Positions 1-12,300 of a stretch of 64,000 nt of DNA are shown piece by piece (position 1 is the stretch's first letter; the number at the start of each line of letters is the position of its first letter). This stretch comes from Psococerastis gibbosa (lineage: Eukaryota; Arthropoda; Insecta; Psocodea; Psocidae): assembly GCA_963971405.1 (NCBI GenBank), contig OZ020485.1, positions 5,456,001 to 5,520,000 on the forward strand, written 5' to 3'. The notes beneath the pieces are model-generated. The model had not been told where the DNA came from. It saw only the letters and a program-made list of their open reading frames with translations, and did not search any database. Both the position numbers and the translations under genes were made by a program.

Positions 1-39
1 ATTGGGGAGTTTTAGGTTTTTATAAGTTTTTTTTTAAAG

Positions 40-204
40 ATTAATCGCATACAAAAAATTTAATGAATGTATCCGATTGACCTCTTCAGTCGCCTCTGTA
101 GGTTAGTACCCGTGTTGAGTTACGACACGTCTCCGATCGCATGGCGTGTAAAGACTCGCACAAGTGCAAGCACGTTACCACCTGGCCATCGAAGTCGATA
201 AGGT
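40..204 (-). mobile_element. tRNA-like SINE, family B
   Basis: Dispersed repeat found six times in the window (also 1628-1795, 2640-2825, 7404-7560, 9340-9516, 20978-21131). Read on its sense strand it begins near GACTTCGATGGCCAGGTGG, resembling a tRNA A-box region, continues through a conserved GTGCGAGTCTTTACACGCC block and ends with GAGGCGACTGAAGAGG and an AT-rich tail. The B box is degenerate. Similar ends and size and lack of any ORF support a SINE; the exact tRNA origin is inferred. Confidence 0.6.
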
Positions 205-327
205 ATTCAAATTCTTATAGTATATCGTTCACAGTGGCTCGAAGGCTGCTGTAGCCTCCCCAAAATCGTACTATACTCCCCTAAAGCCTTGCTTGGTAAC
301 TGCTACCGTTAGAAATCATACCCCATC

Positions 328-738
328 CAGGGGTGGCCAAAATGTAACGAACCAGTGGCCTATCCAGTTCCCAACCCACTGCAAATGTTTGGCTAACTTA
401 AAATAACCTTACTCCGCCTCAATTTAAAAAAAAATATATTGCCACAGTCATTATACATAGGGATAAGAGTCTATATGTTAAACATCAATAACTATGCTGA
501 TTCGGATATTATAGTTTGTAAACGTTTTTTATCGCTCTGGTCGATAAACAACATTAAATCATTATATATATCTGATAAATTATAAAATCATGTAACATTA
601 GGCTAGCGGGTTCATCTTAGCTAGAGTTACATGACAACTTTAATTCTCGCTGCTTTCGTAATTTTGTAAACAGCGGAGTGGAGCATTCTTCTTACATTTT
701 GTGACTAATGAGAAAAACAATATTTTTGGCCACCCCTG
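328..738. mobile_element. hAT-type MITE (non-autonomous)
   Basis: The segment starts CAGGGGTGGCCAAAATG and ends with the near-complement CATATTTTTGGCCACCCCTG-like sequence, giving about 14-17 bp of terminal inverted repeat with the CAGGG start usual in hAT elements. It encodes no protein and is 411 bp long. The flanking 8-mers (320-327 and 739-746) do not match, so the target duplication has decayed or the ends are not those of one insertion. Confidence 0.45.
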
Positions 739-762
739 ACTTTTAACGATACTTGGTATCAA

Positions 763-1031
763 TTAAGGGCCAACCGGAGTCGCCTATATTCCATTTTCTG
801 TTCAAACTTCAATTTCTCATGAAATTGGAAAAAGTGATCGTTATTTTTGGCGTATCAAGTTCACTAGCTATAGCCGATTGGTATTGGTGATTGCAACATA
901 CTATGTATCAAAATTAGGAGAAGAAATTCTTCTTGCCATTCAGCATTTTTTCATTGTTCTGCGTTCCATATTTCATGAGAAATTATAGTTTGCACAGAAA
1001 TGGAATATCGGTGACTCCGGTTTGCCCTTAA
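763..1031. mobile_element. TTAA-flanked MITE with long inverted repeats
   Basis: Both ends carry TTAA (763-766 and 1028-1031). The left end reads TTAAGGGCCAACCGGAGTCG and the right end is its near-complement with a few substitutions; complementarity continues inward about 60 bp to a shared TTTCTCATGAAAT block. No ORF. Related internal sequence recurs near 12630 and 45060. A TTAA-duplicating DNA transposon derivative (piggyBac-like) is the inference. Confidence 0.6.
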
Positions 1032-1071
1032 GGCTTTAGTGGAGTATAGGACATGACGTCAGGTCAGGACA

Positions 1072-1275
1072 TGTAGAGTAGTGGTACGGACTCTGACTTT
1101 CACCCGAAAGGTTGTTGGTTCGAGTCCCACATTACCTACATTTTCTGGCCATGCTTCGGAGGGCATGTAAAGCAGGCGGTCCCAGGCCTTTCTAGTTTAG
1201 TGTAAGAGAGGGCTTTATAGCCCTAACTCCGCTAGGTTGGCTTAGTAATAGAACAAAAAAGTCCTTATTTATTTA
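1072..1275 (+). mobile_element. tRNA-derived SINE, family A
   Basis: The head looks like a tRNA: A-box-like GTAGAGTAGTGGTACGG, an anticodon loop containing CTTTCAC (as in tRNA-Glu) and a good B box, GGTTCGAGTCCC. A conserved body follows (GGCCATGCTTCGGAGGGCAT and GCCCTAACTCCGCTAGGTTG), then an A-rich tail. Another full copy lies inverted at 41663-41872 and a headless copy at 26640-26790. The body is unrelated to tRNA, so this is a SINE and not a functional tRNA gene. Confidence 0.75.
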
Positions 1276-1324
1276 TTTTATAACTCTATGCACAGCATTA
1301 AATTATATCGGAACTTGAGTATCA

Positions 1325-1545
1325 AGAAAAAACGGAATCCGGTAGGACTCGAACCTACGATTTATGCCTAACCGGGACATCCTGTTTACGGATTCTACTA
1401 CACTATTACGGTTACTACTAACCCTTACGGATTTTACTACACCAACCGGATTCACCAGAATCTGCTATGTAGAGGTAAACTGGAGGTCCCGGTTAGTTAT
1501 TGATCGTAGGTTCTAGTCCTACCGGAATCAGTTTTTTCTTACTCT
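1325..1545. repeat. Inverted pair of tRNA-like B-box segments
   Basis: A B-box-like segment (reverse complement of GGTAGGACTCGAACCTACG near 1340-1358) and a plus-strand copy (GTAGGTTCTAGTCCTACC near 1506-1523) face each other. Flanking AAGAAAAAAC and GTTTTTTCTT extend the complementarity. The middle contains short direct repeats of a CGGATTCTACTACAC-type unit. This looks like two SINE ends in inverted orientation or a foldback derivative. Confidence 0.45.
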
Positions 1546-1627
1546 AGTTCCAATATAATGTTCTGAGAAGATTACCTCTTCAATGTGAAGAAAATGTAGA
1601 GTTAAAATCGATTGCATTGATTATATA

Positions 1628-1795
1628 TAAGGACTTCGGTGGCTTAGTAGTAGTTTGTTCGTTCTTGTGCGAGTCTTTACACATCATGCGATCGGTGACC
1701 TGTCGTAACTCAACACAGGTATTACCTACAGAGGCGACTGAAGAGGTTATTCGTATTGTTTGTATGCGAATAATCCTTTTAAATAAATAAAAATA
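1628..1795 (+). mobile_element. tRNA-like SINE, family B
   Basis: Plus-strand copy of the family described at 40-204, with the same GTGCGAGTCTTTACAC block and GAGGCGACTGAAGAGG end followed by an AATAAATAAAAATAC tail. It is more diverged than the other copies in the head (GGTGGCTTAGTAGTAG). Confidence 0.55.
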
Positions 1796-1929
1796 CATAT
1801 ATATATATATATTAGGTACCAAAAAATTATATTAACAAAGTAAAGACTTATTGCTCTGTTGAATTGGAGTGGGGTATTGCGGCGGGACTTGCCAGCTTTG
1901 CTGCCTGGCACCGAACTCTCGTTAAGCAT

Positions 1930-2640
1930 TAGGGTTCTGATAGCTAATGAAGAGTACAGCAGCCTTCATCTCTCCAAACCAACTTTTTGTCGACTGTCGT
2001 AAAATCCTATTTTTTGCTGCATGACAAATGACTATAGCGATCCGAGGGATGTTCCTACATAAGATAAACAAAGGAGTTTGCTTCAAATGGGCTCCAGCGA
2101 AGCGCCTCCATTGCTCCCGGACCCAACGAGCCCTCTACAAGCTAAACACCATGGCACTTCTCCTACGCTATCTTTAATGAATCGCGGCCTTTGATAAGTT
2201 AAACATAATTGATCTAGTTTAATTATCCAGACCTGTTTGTCGATTGGTAAGATGCTACTGAAACAATTGAAAGCCCCGTCCATGGTCCTGTCAGCAAAGC
2301 GTACGAGCGACTGACGCAAAAACAAAAACTTCACTTTGATCGATTTCTCTTTCGGTTCCATGATTTTTTGCTGGGGGTTCAGTGCCGTAGCTGGCGTCCT
2401 ACTAACTCCCTCAAACCATTATCCCCGGCACACCCTTTGCTTGCCTGCTTTTTGCCCAGCTTACTTCTTCCCAACTTTCCCCCGCATTCCTCCCTTTTCC
2501 TCTCGAAGGTTAATGGATTGTTTTCTTCTCACCCATGTCAATGACGATTATGGCAGGCTACCCCATCCGGCCATCAATACTTAATAGCAATGAGTACGGT
2601 TTAATTGATATTACATTAATATTTTTTTTTTAAAAGTGAA
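1930..2640. other. Unassigned intergenic sequence
   Basis: Short open frames only (80-90 codons), none with recognisable motifs or splice context. No repeat end or RNA gene was recognised here. Confidence 0.4.
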
Positions 2641-2825
2641 ACTTCTTTATTTTATTAAAATGATTATTCGGATACAAACAATTCAACGAATGTATCCGAA
2701 TAGCCTCTTCAGTCGCCTCTGTAAGTAATACCTGTGTTGAATTACGACAGGTCACCTGATCGCACGATGTGTAGAGACTCGCACAAGTATGAACAAGCTA
2801 CCACTAGCCCATCGAAGTCTTAAAG
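2640..2825 (-). mobile_element. tRNA-like SINE, family B
   Basis: Minus-strand copy of the family described at 40-204. The plus strand reads CCTCTTCAGTCGCCTCTG then the complement of the GTGCGAGTCT block. It lies about 65 bp from the MITE at 2889. Confidence 0.55.
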
Positions 2826-2888
2826 GTATATAGGCAATTTGCTTCTTCTACTTTAATTCTTTACTGTATCAACTCTGCATAACCATAA

Positions 2889-3246
2889 GGCGCCCATTCC
2901 ACCGACCGGCTAGGGCTATTTACAAAAACGGTGACGTGGTAGCAGACATTCAAGACTTAGGTGGCGATTCCACCGATCTCGCATTGCAGAATGCGAATGA
3001 AATGTTTGTTTTCCTCTATGCCATAGTTAAAATTGATCAATGATCATAGACTAAAATCACAAACAAACAAACTAAAATTAAAAAATGGCGTCATGGGATG
3101 TGTTAATTACATACATTTTAATAGATTTCTATAAAAAGAAAAACAAACATTTCCGTCAATGTCATTTGCATTCTGCAATGCGAGATCGATGGAAACCACG
3201 TCACCATTTTTGTAAATAGCCCTAGCCGGTCGGTGGAACGGGCACC
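2889..3246. mobile_element. Harbinger/Tourist-like MITE, TAA target duplication
   Basis: Flanked on both sides by TAA (2886-2888 and 3247-3249). The left end reads GGCGCCCATTCCACCGACC and the right end is its near-complement GGTCGGTGGAACGGGCACC. Complementarity continues inward through GGCTAGGGCTATTTACAAAA. The 358-bp interior has no ORF and contains an inverted TTGATCAATGATCA block. A TWA target and GGC-starting ends fit PIF/Harbinger MITEs. Copies recur at 44069-44963; related palindromes lie at 12835-12974 and 59277-59526. Confidence 0.7.
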
Positions 3247-3249
3247 TAA

Positions 3250-5165
3250 GTAATATAAATATTGACTTTTCGTTCTATTACTAATACAACTTTTGTACAA
3301 TTTCACGCATGGTTTATATTTATTATTTTCTTACGCTGATAATACGTTGTGTAAAATATAGATACAATTATTAGAATTTTGTGAACAAGTCTCACCAAAG
3401 ACTCTCCTAACACGCACTGCTTGAAAGACCATCTGTTTACGTGCTACTGATAGTGTATAAATACGGGTGTAGTCAACTTTTAGGTGATTTTGATCAAATT
3501 GTAATTTTAGTTTTAAGCAAAACTTCTGAACATTGTCTAAGGATCTGAGTATAACTGATATTCTAATCTATTGTGATATTTATGAGTATAAAGAATATAT
3601 CAGTAGGTTTGGTTCCCTCTTTTCCTGTTAAAAGAAAAAAACGGCAGCGGCTCGACTTGACTATCTCCTATTATCAGACTGAGTTGAGTTATTCATAACT
3701 CTGAATTACTATCATTAATGATTTACATACAGGACAGGGAGATTATTGAAGTGCCCTTCAGTGCGCTTGTGCAGCACTCCACTTAAATTATACTAATAAT
3801 TACACAGGGGGTTTCAGGCGACCAGCGACAAACAAAGAGCGTGTTGTAAGGGCACAATTTATTGCAGAAACATCCATATTTTGGTATATACCGAAAATGA
3901 GCGGGTTTCAATTAATCAGTGGATCAAGAAATGTGCCGAATGTTTAAGGTTTCAAGAATGGGCATCCTGTTCTTAACTAACTAACAATTTTAGGCATATT
4001 TATTGGATATGCATGACTAATAAATTGCCCGAAAAGATCTGTTAACTGTGATTGCGAAAGATTTCAGGCTTAGCTGCCGATTATGCACATAAAATGGAAC
4101 TTTGTCAAAAACCTTATATGATTTCCTGCGAAGACCATTTATTTTTACAAACTTTGATGGAAGAGCATCGAAGCGGCTTAATCAGGATTAGTGAAAGTTA
4201 TTTTTCACAGTTCCTTCAGCCTTCATGGCTTCATTGGCTAATTGGTAATAGTGAGGCCTGCCATAAATCAATTTCAAAATGGATTGATTTTTTAACAAGA
4301 TGTGGTATACACATTGGAATGTTTTATCTATTTAAAGGTCGCCCGCTGTGATAATGGCGTTTCAGTGTTAGTTGAGAAAGCTTGAGCGGGTGATTGATGT
4401 ATGTTAGGACCAGGTAGGCCTACCTGTGATTTGAAAAGGAACCTCAGTGTTGTAGGTCTCAGTGAAACTTCCACCTCTCGGACTATTCACCACCCGCGAT
4501 AAAATTGTTGGTTGGAGTGGAGCCACCCTTTCAAAGACAGTCCTGGTGGTACTGTCGACTTCTGGGGATCTTCTTCTTTTAATGTCTCTTCTATCGATGA
4601 CTGGCGATCATTATGGTAATTTGGACCTTGGAGACGGCTTCTCTTGCCATACCACTGCCGCAGGTTTCTCAACCAGGGTGTTCTTCTTCAGCCGATAGCC
4701 CTCAGTCCTCCTGTCAGTCCTCAGTCAAGTTGTATCAATGAACCCGGTTTCAATTTTGAATCCTTCGTTATTCAGAGGTATTTTCGGAAACCTGGACAAT
4801 TTAACGTCCCGAGCTTCACTTTGTGGACCCAGGACATACGGCTTGTGAACGGGACGAATGGTCATCTTAGGTATAAATTAGGCCTCAAGGAAAGGGTCGG
4901 CGCAAAGAGGATGCGGTGCGGCTGTCTTGTTGACACCGCTAACAATGGCAGAGTTTGGGCCTACTTTAGACGGTTCGGGATGAAGGTCCGCTGACCTGGC
5001 AGTCGGTACGGAGTTGATGTGAAGGGAACCTGTTTTTTGGCAGTGCAATCCATCTTGTCATGTAACCCGCTCTGTGTTGATCTGTGATGGATGCCGCTGG
5101 ATTGCCCATGGACCTTCATCCATACCCCTGCGATTCTGTGCTGTACGGCTACACTACTAGAACAC
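3250..5165. other. Unassigned sequence
   Basis: No gene or complete repeat recognised. An open frame at about 4052-4351 (plus) has no ATG-proximal context or known motif. An open frame around 4462-4994 is GC-richer than its surroundings but shows no domain. Both may be relics of the LINE-like sequence that follows at 5166. Confidence 0.4.
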
Positions 5166-5335
5166 TTCTTATTGTTATTCTTCTTCTTCTGGTTCATGAT
5201 GAGCTTTGACCTGCTCGAAAACACTCCTCCAGTCATCTCGCTTTTGTACAACGCTCCACCATTTACGGGCTCCCAACTGGCGAAGGTCAGTTTCTCAACT
5301 CATCCTTCCAGCGTTTTCGAAGACTTACTAATACA
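5166..5335 (-). mobile_element. LINE 3' end fragment (GAA-tailed family)
   Basis: On the minus strand, with frame slips, the segment reads like the end of the reverse-transcriptase ORF found intact at 28503-29171: a KRWKDELRN block, a WWSVVQ-like block and an EQVKAHH-like block, followed by a GAAGAAGAAGAATAAC tail. The 5' part is missing, as is usual for truncated LINE insertions. Confidence 0.6.
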
Positions 5336-5399
5336 CTACCGGTACTAATGATGGCCAGCACTCGAATTCGGCAGTAGGAAATTCAGGACAACTCGGTAA

Positions 5400-6340
5400 T
5401 TACTACTTACTTTACTTATTCCTCGCGTTTCTCCCTAGGTGGGGGGTCAGCGATATGGCAGCTTCTTCCCCATTCCTTGCGGTTCTGTGCTTCAGTAGCT
5501 CCTAGAATAGAATTCAGAGGTATTGAAGGACTTTGCCTTCTACTGTTAGTCTGGGCCGTCCTCGTCTTCTTCCCTCAGCTTCGATCTGTTTTATTCGCTT
5601 GATTAAATCATTTGGCTGCCTTCTTTCGACGTGGCTCCACCATGACACTCGTTAATTAGGCCTACGGATCTCTACTCCGCTTTGTCGAACTCCTGCTCTT
5701 GGCTGAACTCCTGCTCTTGGCGTTTCAGTGACTCAGTGATTCGGCACGGAGCCTGCCAGATGAGGAATGCCAGTGTGTTCTCGGGGTTGTTTTCCGCTCT
5801 CTCAACATCTGCAAAGGCTTGACAGTGGTGGTCATGTTCATATGCCCATGTGTCCGGATGTGCAGAGCCTGCATTTGTCGAATTCTGTTGGTCCGATACG
5901 GAACTTTGAGGGACTTTTGCGACTGCAGTAGCTACTAGTATGATGACTATCCCACCCGTGCCCACGACTGCCGATATCGTCAGTGCAATGCCCAGCCCTC
6001 TGTCCGTCGCCGATCTAGTAGGAGTTTTTCCTCCTCCTGAGGCTTATGCTGATGCGATGGCCGGCAAGGTTGAGTGTCGCCCCTTGGTGCCTCTAGCGGG
6101 GGTCTTCGACTCACTGAGTCATTTTCTGAGGCCGTTTCAGCTGCGGCAGTAACCTGAGACGGTTTGGCAATGCAATATTATATTGGTAAATAAGATAAAA
6201 TATGAAATCAATATTAGTCCCTACTGCGCTCTGTGTCATTTCTTTAATTAATTAATGACCAAAATTAATTGTATTATGAATGTTTTTATTACCCATAGTA
6301 TTACTCTATTTATATTACCTTACATTTATTTTTCTCTTTT
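5400..6340. other. Unassigned sequence with GC-rich open frames
   Basis: Both strands are open for 70-100 codons between about 5670 and 6150 (minus-strand frame 5672-5965). Composition is GC-richer than the surrounding AT-rich DNA. No motif was recognised; a gag-like or LINE ORF1 relic is possible but cannot be shown. Confidence 0.3.
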
Positions 6341-6347
6341 TTTTCAG

Positions 6348-9300
6348 TAAACAAGCAGTCTTCGATGGAAAAAAGGCTATACGAGGAGGTGTACCATTTG
6401 TCTTTCGTAAGTTGTGCCTATTTTATACTTATTAGTTATCAACTTCATAACATCTAAGAGTGTAAGAGGACTGGCCGTTAAAAATAATAATGCTTAATTA
6501 GATAATCAAGGCTTAAAGACTTTATGGTAGTGTAATAATTCGTTTATAAAAAGCTCCACAAACCAACTCAGCAACACACAGCCCAGAAATTCATAAAAAA
6601 AACATGGTTGCTATTCTATTTGAGCCACATATTTGAAACACATAGCCCAATAGAGACCAGAAAAAAATGTTGTTCCTACGTCTAGTATGTGCAGCAATTA
6701 ACAGCAATTAATCTCTGTGGACAAACGATTTGTGCCATTGGCCATCTTCTTCTACTGGCTCTTCAGCCCTTGATGAGTGTTGGCCTGCTGTACAAGGCTC
6801 CACCATCTACGGACTCCCAACTCACTGTCAGTTTCAACTCATCCTTCCAACGTTTTCAAGGAGTGTCATTGGCCACAGCTTGTGGAAACTCAGTGCTTCT
6901 TATCGGTACTTGACTTGCAGCAACCAGCAGTCCGACCAGGTACCAGGTAGATAGATCAATTGAAAATCCGTGTATTTACCAAAAAGTAGGTGCCATGTGA
7001 ACTTATTAAGAGGACATGCTACGTAGAAAATGAGCACCCCAAAATTTGTTGTTTTTATTGTCTTCTTATTTTTTTATTTAACTCATGGAAGTTGTAGAAG
7101 ACTACTTCATGCATCGTTTAATAGGAAATATTAAATTTTTGGTACCTTAGTTCTTCCATAAATACCAGAACAGACAGGACTAAGATTTCGCGTATTCTGG
7201 GATTTTTGGAAGAACTGCAAAACCGAAAAGTAAAAATACCCGATTATATGATGCACGGAGTAGTCTTCTACAACTCCCATGAGCGAAATTTTTAATAGCT
7301 GGCTGAGTTAATTAAATAAAAAATGAAAAGTATTTAATTTTTGGGTGCCAATTTTATACGTAACATATCCTCTTAATGAATAATTATTATTTACTAATGA
7401 TGGCCAGGTGGTAACGTGCTTGCACTTGTGCGAGTCTTTACACGCCATGCGATCGGAGACGTGTCGTAACTCAACACGGGTGCTAACCTACAGAGGCGAC
7501 TGGAAGAGGTCAATCGGATTCATTCATTAAATTGCTTGTATGCGATTAATCTTTTATAAAAAATTATAAAATTTATACATATCTCCTTAAAATGTAAAAA
7601 TATAGCAACTTATTGTCCTTTTGATCTAATACAACATACCAATAAATTGTGCATTCAAAATCCTGCTGTGTTCGATGGCTCCAATGTTCGTATGCATGAT
7701 TGAAATTGCCAGTAACTTATCAGACTTGTCACACTTGCTGGTCTGATGGGATTTGGTAATTGTGTGAGGCGGTTGTTGAGTTGCTGGTGAAAGCTGTAGT
7801 GTAGCGGATAACGATCTGGATTTTCGTATAGAAAATCACGGGTTCCATTCCGCCTCCTATTGACTATGTCTAATTAGAAATAATTATTAATGTAAGAGGC
7901 TGAATCCAAGTGGTTCGGAGTCCACTATCATCAGGAAGTCCCCTCGATTATATAAAAGCAAATTCAAACACGAAGGCTTGCCACTATGTAAGTTCCAAAG
8001 TTAAACACATGCCCAAGCAAAAATCGTCCGAACAACAGAGATTTTTTTATGGATTGAGAGTTTCTTATGGATTGAGAGTTTCTTGACACCCTGAAGGGTT
8101 GATAAAAATGAAGAAGCAATTCTAATTGATGTTTCGGCTGCTTATAAATGGGCATTAACTTTGCTAAACGTCAGAGTAAATTTTTTATAAATACATATTT
8201 TTAATTTAATTTAATGTCACTGTTAAGACAATTGAACTTTTGGTGTGAGGTCATTGTCCCGTATCATCTTTTGTGTAAGATGGCAGGAAAGAGTTAGATA
8301 GGCCTATAATCCAGGGTCAGGGCCCTCGGTAAGAAGATTACACGATGACGTCATAAGGGATACTCTATAGTTTTCAGTTGTTTTATTATCCAATTAAGCC
8401 TGAAGCTCATTACGCTATATTTTGCGGGACAAGGTGACGAATTTGATGCGGGACGAGGTGAAGCTTCCTTGTAAAGGGAAACGGGATGGGACTCTCGATT
8501 GGACAAAATAGTCTTCCGCCCTCATCTTGATTCTCAAGGTGAAGTGTATTTTCTTCTCGAATACAGTGGGTTGAATATTCGTACGTGGGGCAAAACAAGG
8601 AACAGAAAAACTTTATAAAATAATACATGTCAACAGTTGTGTAGCTAGGGTGTTGGGCACCCTTGGCTTTCATAATTCATAGTTTTTAAATCTCCCTGGA
8701 CAGTTCCTATTCATGATTAAATAACATTTCTGGGGAATGTGAAACCAAGTAGGTATCAATATTAAAATTGACTGACGCGTGATGACAGACTTGGTTCATT
8801 GTATTTTCTTGAGTTGTAAATGGCTGGTCTAGTAATGGAACAAAAACGTCATTATAAATGTATTTATTCACCATCACAATCATGATGATTAAAGTAGATT
8901 TAACAAAAAGTTGGCTGATGAGCTGACATGTTACTGCTTTGGTCCGTGAGTGTGCTCTGAGCCCTCTTTGGGCTTACTGTATAAGCTGTAGCAATTTGGC
9001 AGAAATATCGTATTTGTAATGGGTTTTTGTTTAGACGTGACATAGTCAATGTAAAACTTGCAGTTCCTTGTTTTAATTTTTATCTGCCCACTTGACAATG
9101 ACGATTAGTCGAAACCGGTAGTGATATATCGTAATTTATGTCTTTCCGTAGACTAATATTTAAATACCTATATTAAGCTACAGTAAGTCTTACGTACAAG
9201 TATACGATTATGGCCATAGATCAATAATTCGAGATTACTATGTGTTATTATTATTATCATGTATAAAATTTTAACTCATTTATATTCACATTATTAAATT

Positions 9301-12300
9301 GATGTATACTGCTTATAATTTTTTTTTATTTTGGCTTCTTATCAAAGGTTAAATCGCATACAAACAATTCAATGAATGTATCCGATTAACCTCTTCAATC
9401 GCCTCACTAAGTCACCTATAATAGGTACTTTTGTCGAGTTGCGACACGTCTCCGACCGCAAGTTGTGTAGAGACTCGCACAAGTACTAGCACGCTACAAC
9501 CTTGCCACCGAAGTCGCTTTTATAATTGTAATTTTATAATAGTTATGAATCATACATGTAAATTAAGATAAGCATAAGTTAAGTTAGTTAAGATTTGCAT
9601 ATTATTTGACTTTGTTTGCAAATAAATGCTTATTTATTTTTATTTATTTATTTATATAACATAAATTACTGGGCGCATCTTGACACAGTGAATATTTTTT
9701 CCCTTCTCGTTGAGCATAGCATAAAGTTCGTTACCTTCATTACTACTGGATGTCAATCTGACTATATTTTTACTCAAACGCGCACCTATGAAAAATAGCA
9801 GTTCACTATAGTATTTTTTGTTTCTTACGTTTTATTTAATTATGATATCTTATAATTACAAAGACTTTCAAGGACGGAGTTACGTGATTAAGTAGTAGAA
9901 TCTGTGGCCGTTGTCGATCTGAACGCGTGCAACAGTTGCTGCCGTATAGTTGGGGTAAGTACGCTTTCAGTTCGACCACGGCCTACCATCTCGGATTCTA
10001 TTATTTATCACACATGACATGTTAGTCGCAGTTAAGTCTCTTGTTTAGACCCGGTGTTAAAGTGTGTCCATGTGTGTACCACAATAGTCAGCCGGCCGCC
10101 ATACCAAGTTGAATCCAGCGGACCAGAGCAGGTTCAAAGCTGCAGATAAATTGGTCGTGTGCTCAGTGCCGGTAGGGAAACATGGTAGGACTTGTCCTGG
10201 TCACCTTCGAACTAATCGTGTGACTTCACTGTGTTTCCCAAGTGGTTCGGAATCCACTATTATCATGAGGTCCACTGGAGTCCTATGGGCCCACACGGTG
10301 GCCTGGGACTGTGTCAAAGCATGCTACTACTACTACCACAATAGTCAGTAGTCACTCACTCACTCATGTGCTTGTTTGGAGATGGGCCGTAAGAGCCGAA
10401 AATGAAGAAAGGAGCAGTTGCATCACAAATGCCGAAGAGTGGGGCCGTAATAATGACCTGTTAAGCTTCCTCTTAAGATAAAGAGGGTGCGAGGTGTTGC
10501 GACAGATGTTTGGGCTCCCACACAGCCCATCGGGGGGCTAATACCTTATGCCCAGACATGGTGTCTCAAAACTACGATGAGACTCTGTGGTTTTCCCTAT
10601 AGCGGCCCATGTACGGTCAATTATAATGACATTATCAGTAATGATGCAGCTGTGATCAGAAAATCCGGATCCCTGTAATTATTTTTCGTCATTCCAACTT
10701 TGTCCACCTTACATGATCATTATTACTGTCATCTTGATAAGGTAATGTCATTATTACTGACCGTGTAGGGGCCGCGTATCATAAGCGTACATTTCAATCT
10801 ATGGGTAAAGGTTAACGGCAATGGTGTAATACTATTTGTTGTGCTAATAGTCATTACAGGCATGGGCCTCGTACAATTAGGGCGGAGCCCATTGTTAGGG
10901 GAAGGGGTGACGTTTCGGGAGTGGGTGCTACTCCCATCATCAGGCGAAGTCCTGATGTTTTAGTCCTAACCCTTTGTGAACTTGTACATTTCAACGTGGA
11001 ATAAATATTAAGTGGAGAAATGAAACAAGTTTAGCTGCTCGATAAGCTTTGTTTGGTATTTTGTGGCAAATTATCAGGGAATCAATTACTTGAAATCTTT
11101 CTCTCTTGTGCAATTTAAAATTCCGCTGGCTTTCACTCTACTAATACGAACCATCATCGGTGGCTCTTATAAATCCGCAACCAATCAGATATTGCCTATT
11201 CATTTAGGGCATTGCTCTCCTTTTTTTGCAAGTCAATCGTACCTACGTACGCCTGCGCACAAATTATAGAGCTCCATCAACTTTGTCTATGTTAGGTAGG
11301 GACCTACTAGGAGCCTACTTCTTCAAAATCTAGTAGGTCTAAATTCAGTGGCTCCTTAGTCCTTTGAAGTAAGTACCGTATTGATTTGATTCTTCATAAG
11401 CGTATAATTATTATTGTTACGTGGTTGCTTAAATTTGGCATGCAGCACTGGTTGGTCATTTACCAAACCTGATGACAGTTGCTTACAACGCTCCAAGCCT
11501 TCACTATAGGGATTATTGGTGGGGGAGGTTTGAAACCATGGCCGTGCCCAGGGGGTGGTCCAAGGGGTCTGGACCTCCCCCTCCCCGAAATATTTTTTTT
11601 AAATGTAAACCTTTATTGTTTGAAGAATTCATCCATTAATTCATTAATAAATTACGTAAATTTTTTTTCGGTTGAGAGTCCCAAACTTCTCATGTCTCCG
11701 GCGATCTTTTTTCCCAGTGTAACTTTCGGCCTCCCTGGTGTTCTTCTTCCTTGTATCTCCCGGTTCATTATTCAATCCAGTGTACGAATCAAAACATATT
11801 AAAGTACTGTATTTACCTAGTATTGCCTCCATAGACCATAGGGTCGATCCGACAACTTAAATAGCGACGTCAATGACGTTTGAAGTTGCAATATATTATA
11901 TTATCTTCTATATAGACTTAGGTAACGTAGGCCTATCAGCAATTTCTTTTGGTAGACCCTTGGTCCCTTACCCCTTTGAACGATAGCCTTGAAATAAGAT
12001 GTTTCAAGTCTCATTCAGGGATCATGCATAGACTGGGGTATTAGTCTCTTTTATTGGTAATATTTTCAACGCTTTTTTTTTAAATTGAACTTGGATACCG
12101 ATGATGAACCAAGTAAATAAGCCATTGTTCTATTAGGTGTACAGTGCGGGTCTGTCTTTCTGTTATAAAACAATTTCATTTCGTTTTTGTTTCCAGCTCA
12201 ATTCGGTCCATGGGCGTTCGGACCTCAACATGGTTTCGCAAGACTGGCCCGCTGGAACCTGGAGAAGGCGCCCGAACGTCTGCCCAGTGGCGACGTAGAA

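Noticed and set aside
1081-1140. tRNA-Glu-like gene with anticodon loop CTTTCAC
   Set aside because: The acceptor stem cannot be closed and the same sequence with the same non-tRNA body recurs at 41663-41872, so it is a SINE head.
1980-2010. Possible upstream epimerase exon (a QLFV-like stretch)
   Set aside because: The following residues and splice phase do not match the T-first exon at 6348, and no open frame with family sequence precedes it.
4052-4351. 99-codon plus-strand frame
   Set aside because: No ATG at a plausible position, no recognised domain, and no matching exon partner.
5672-6152. Overlapping open frames on both strands with GC-rich composition
   Set aside because: No motif, no splice context and no copy elsewhere in the window; could be a gag-like relic but not supportable as a gene.
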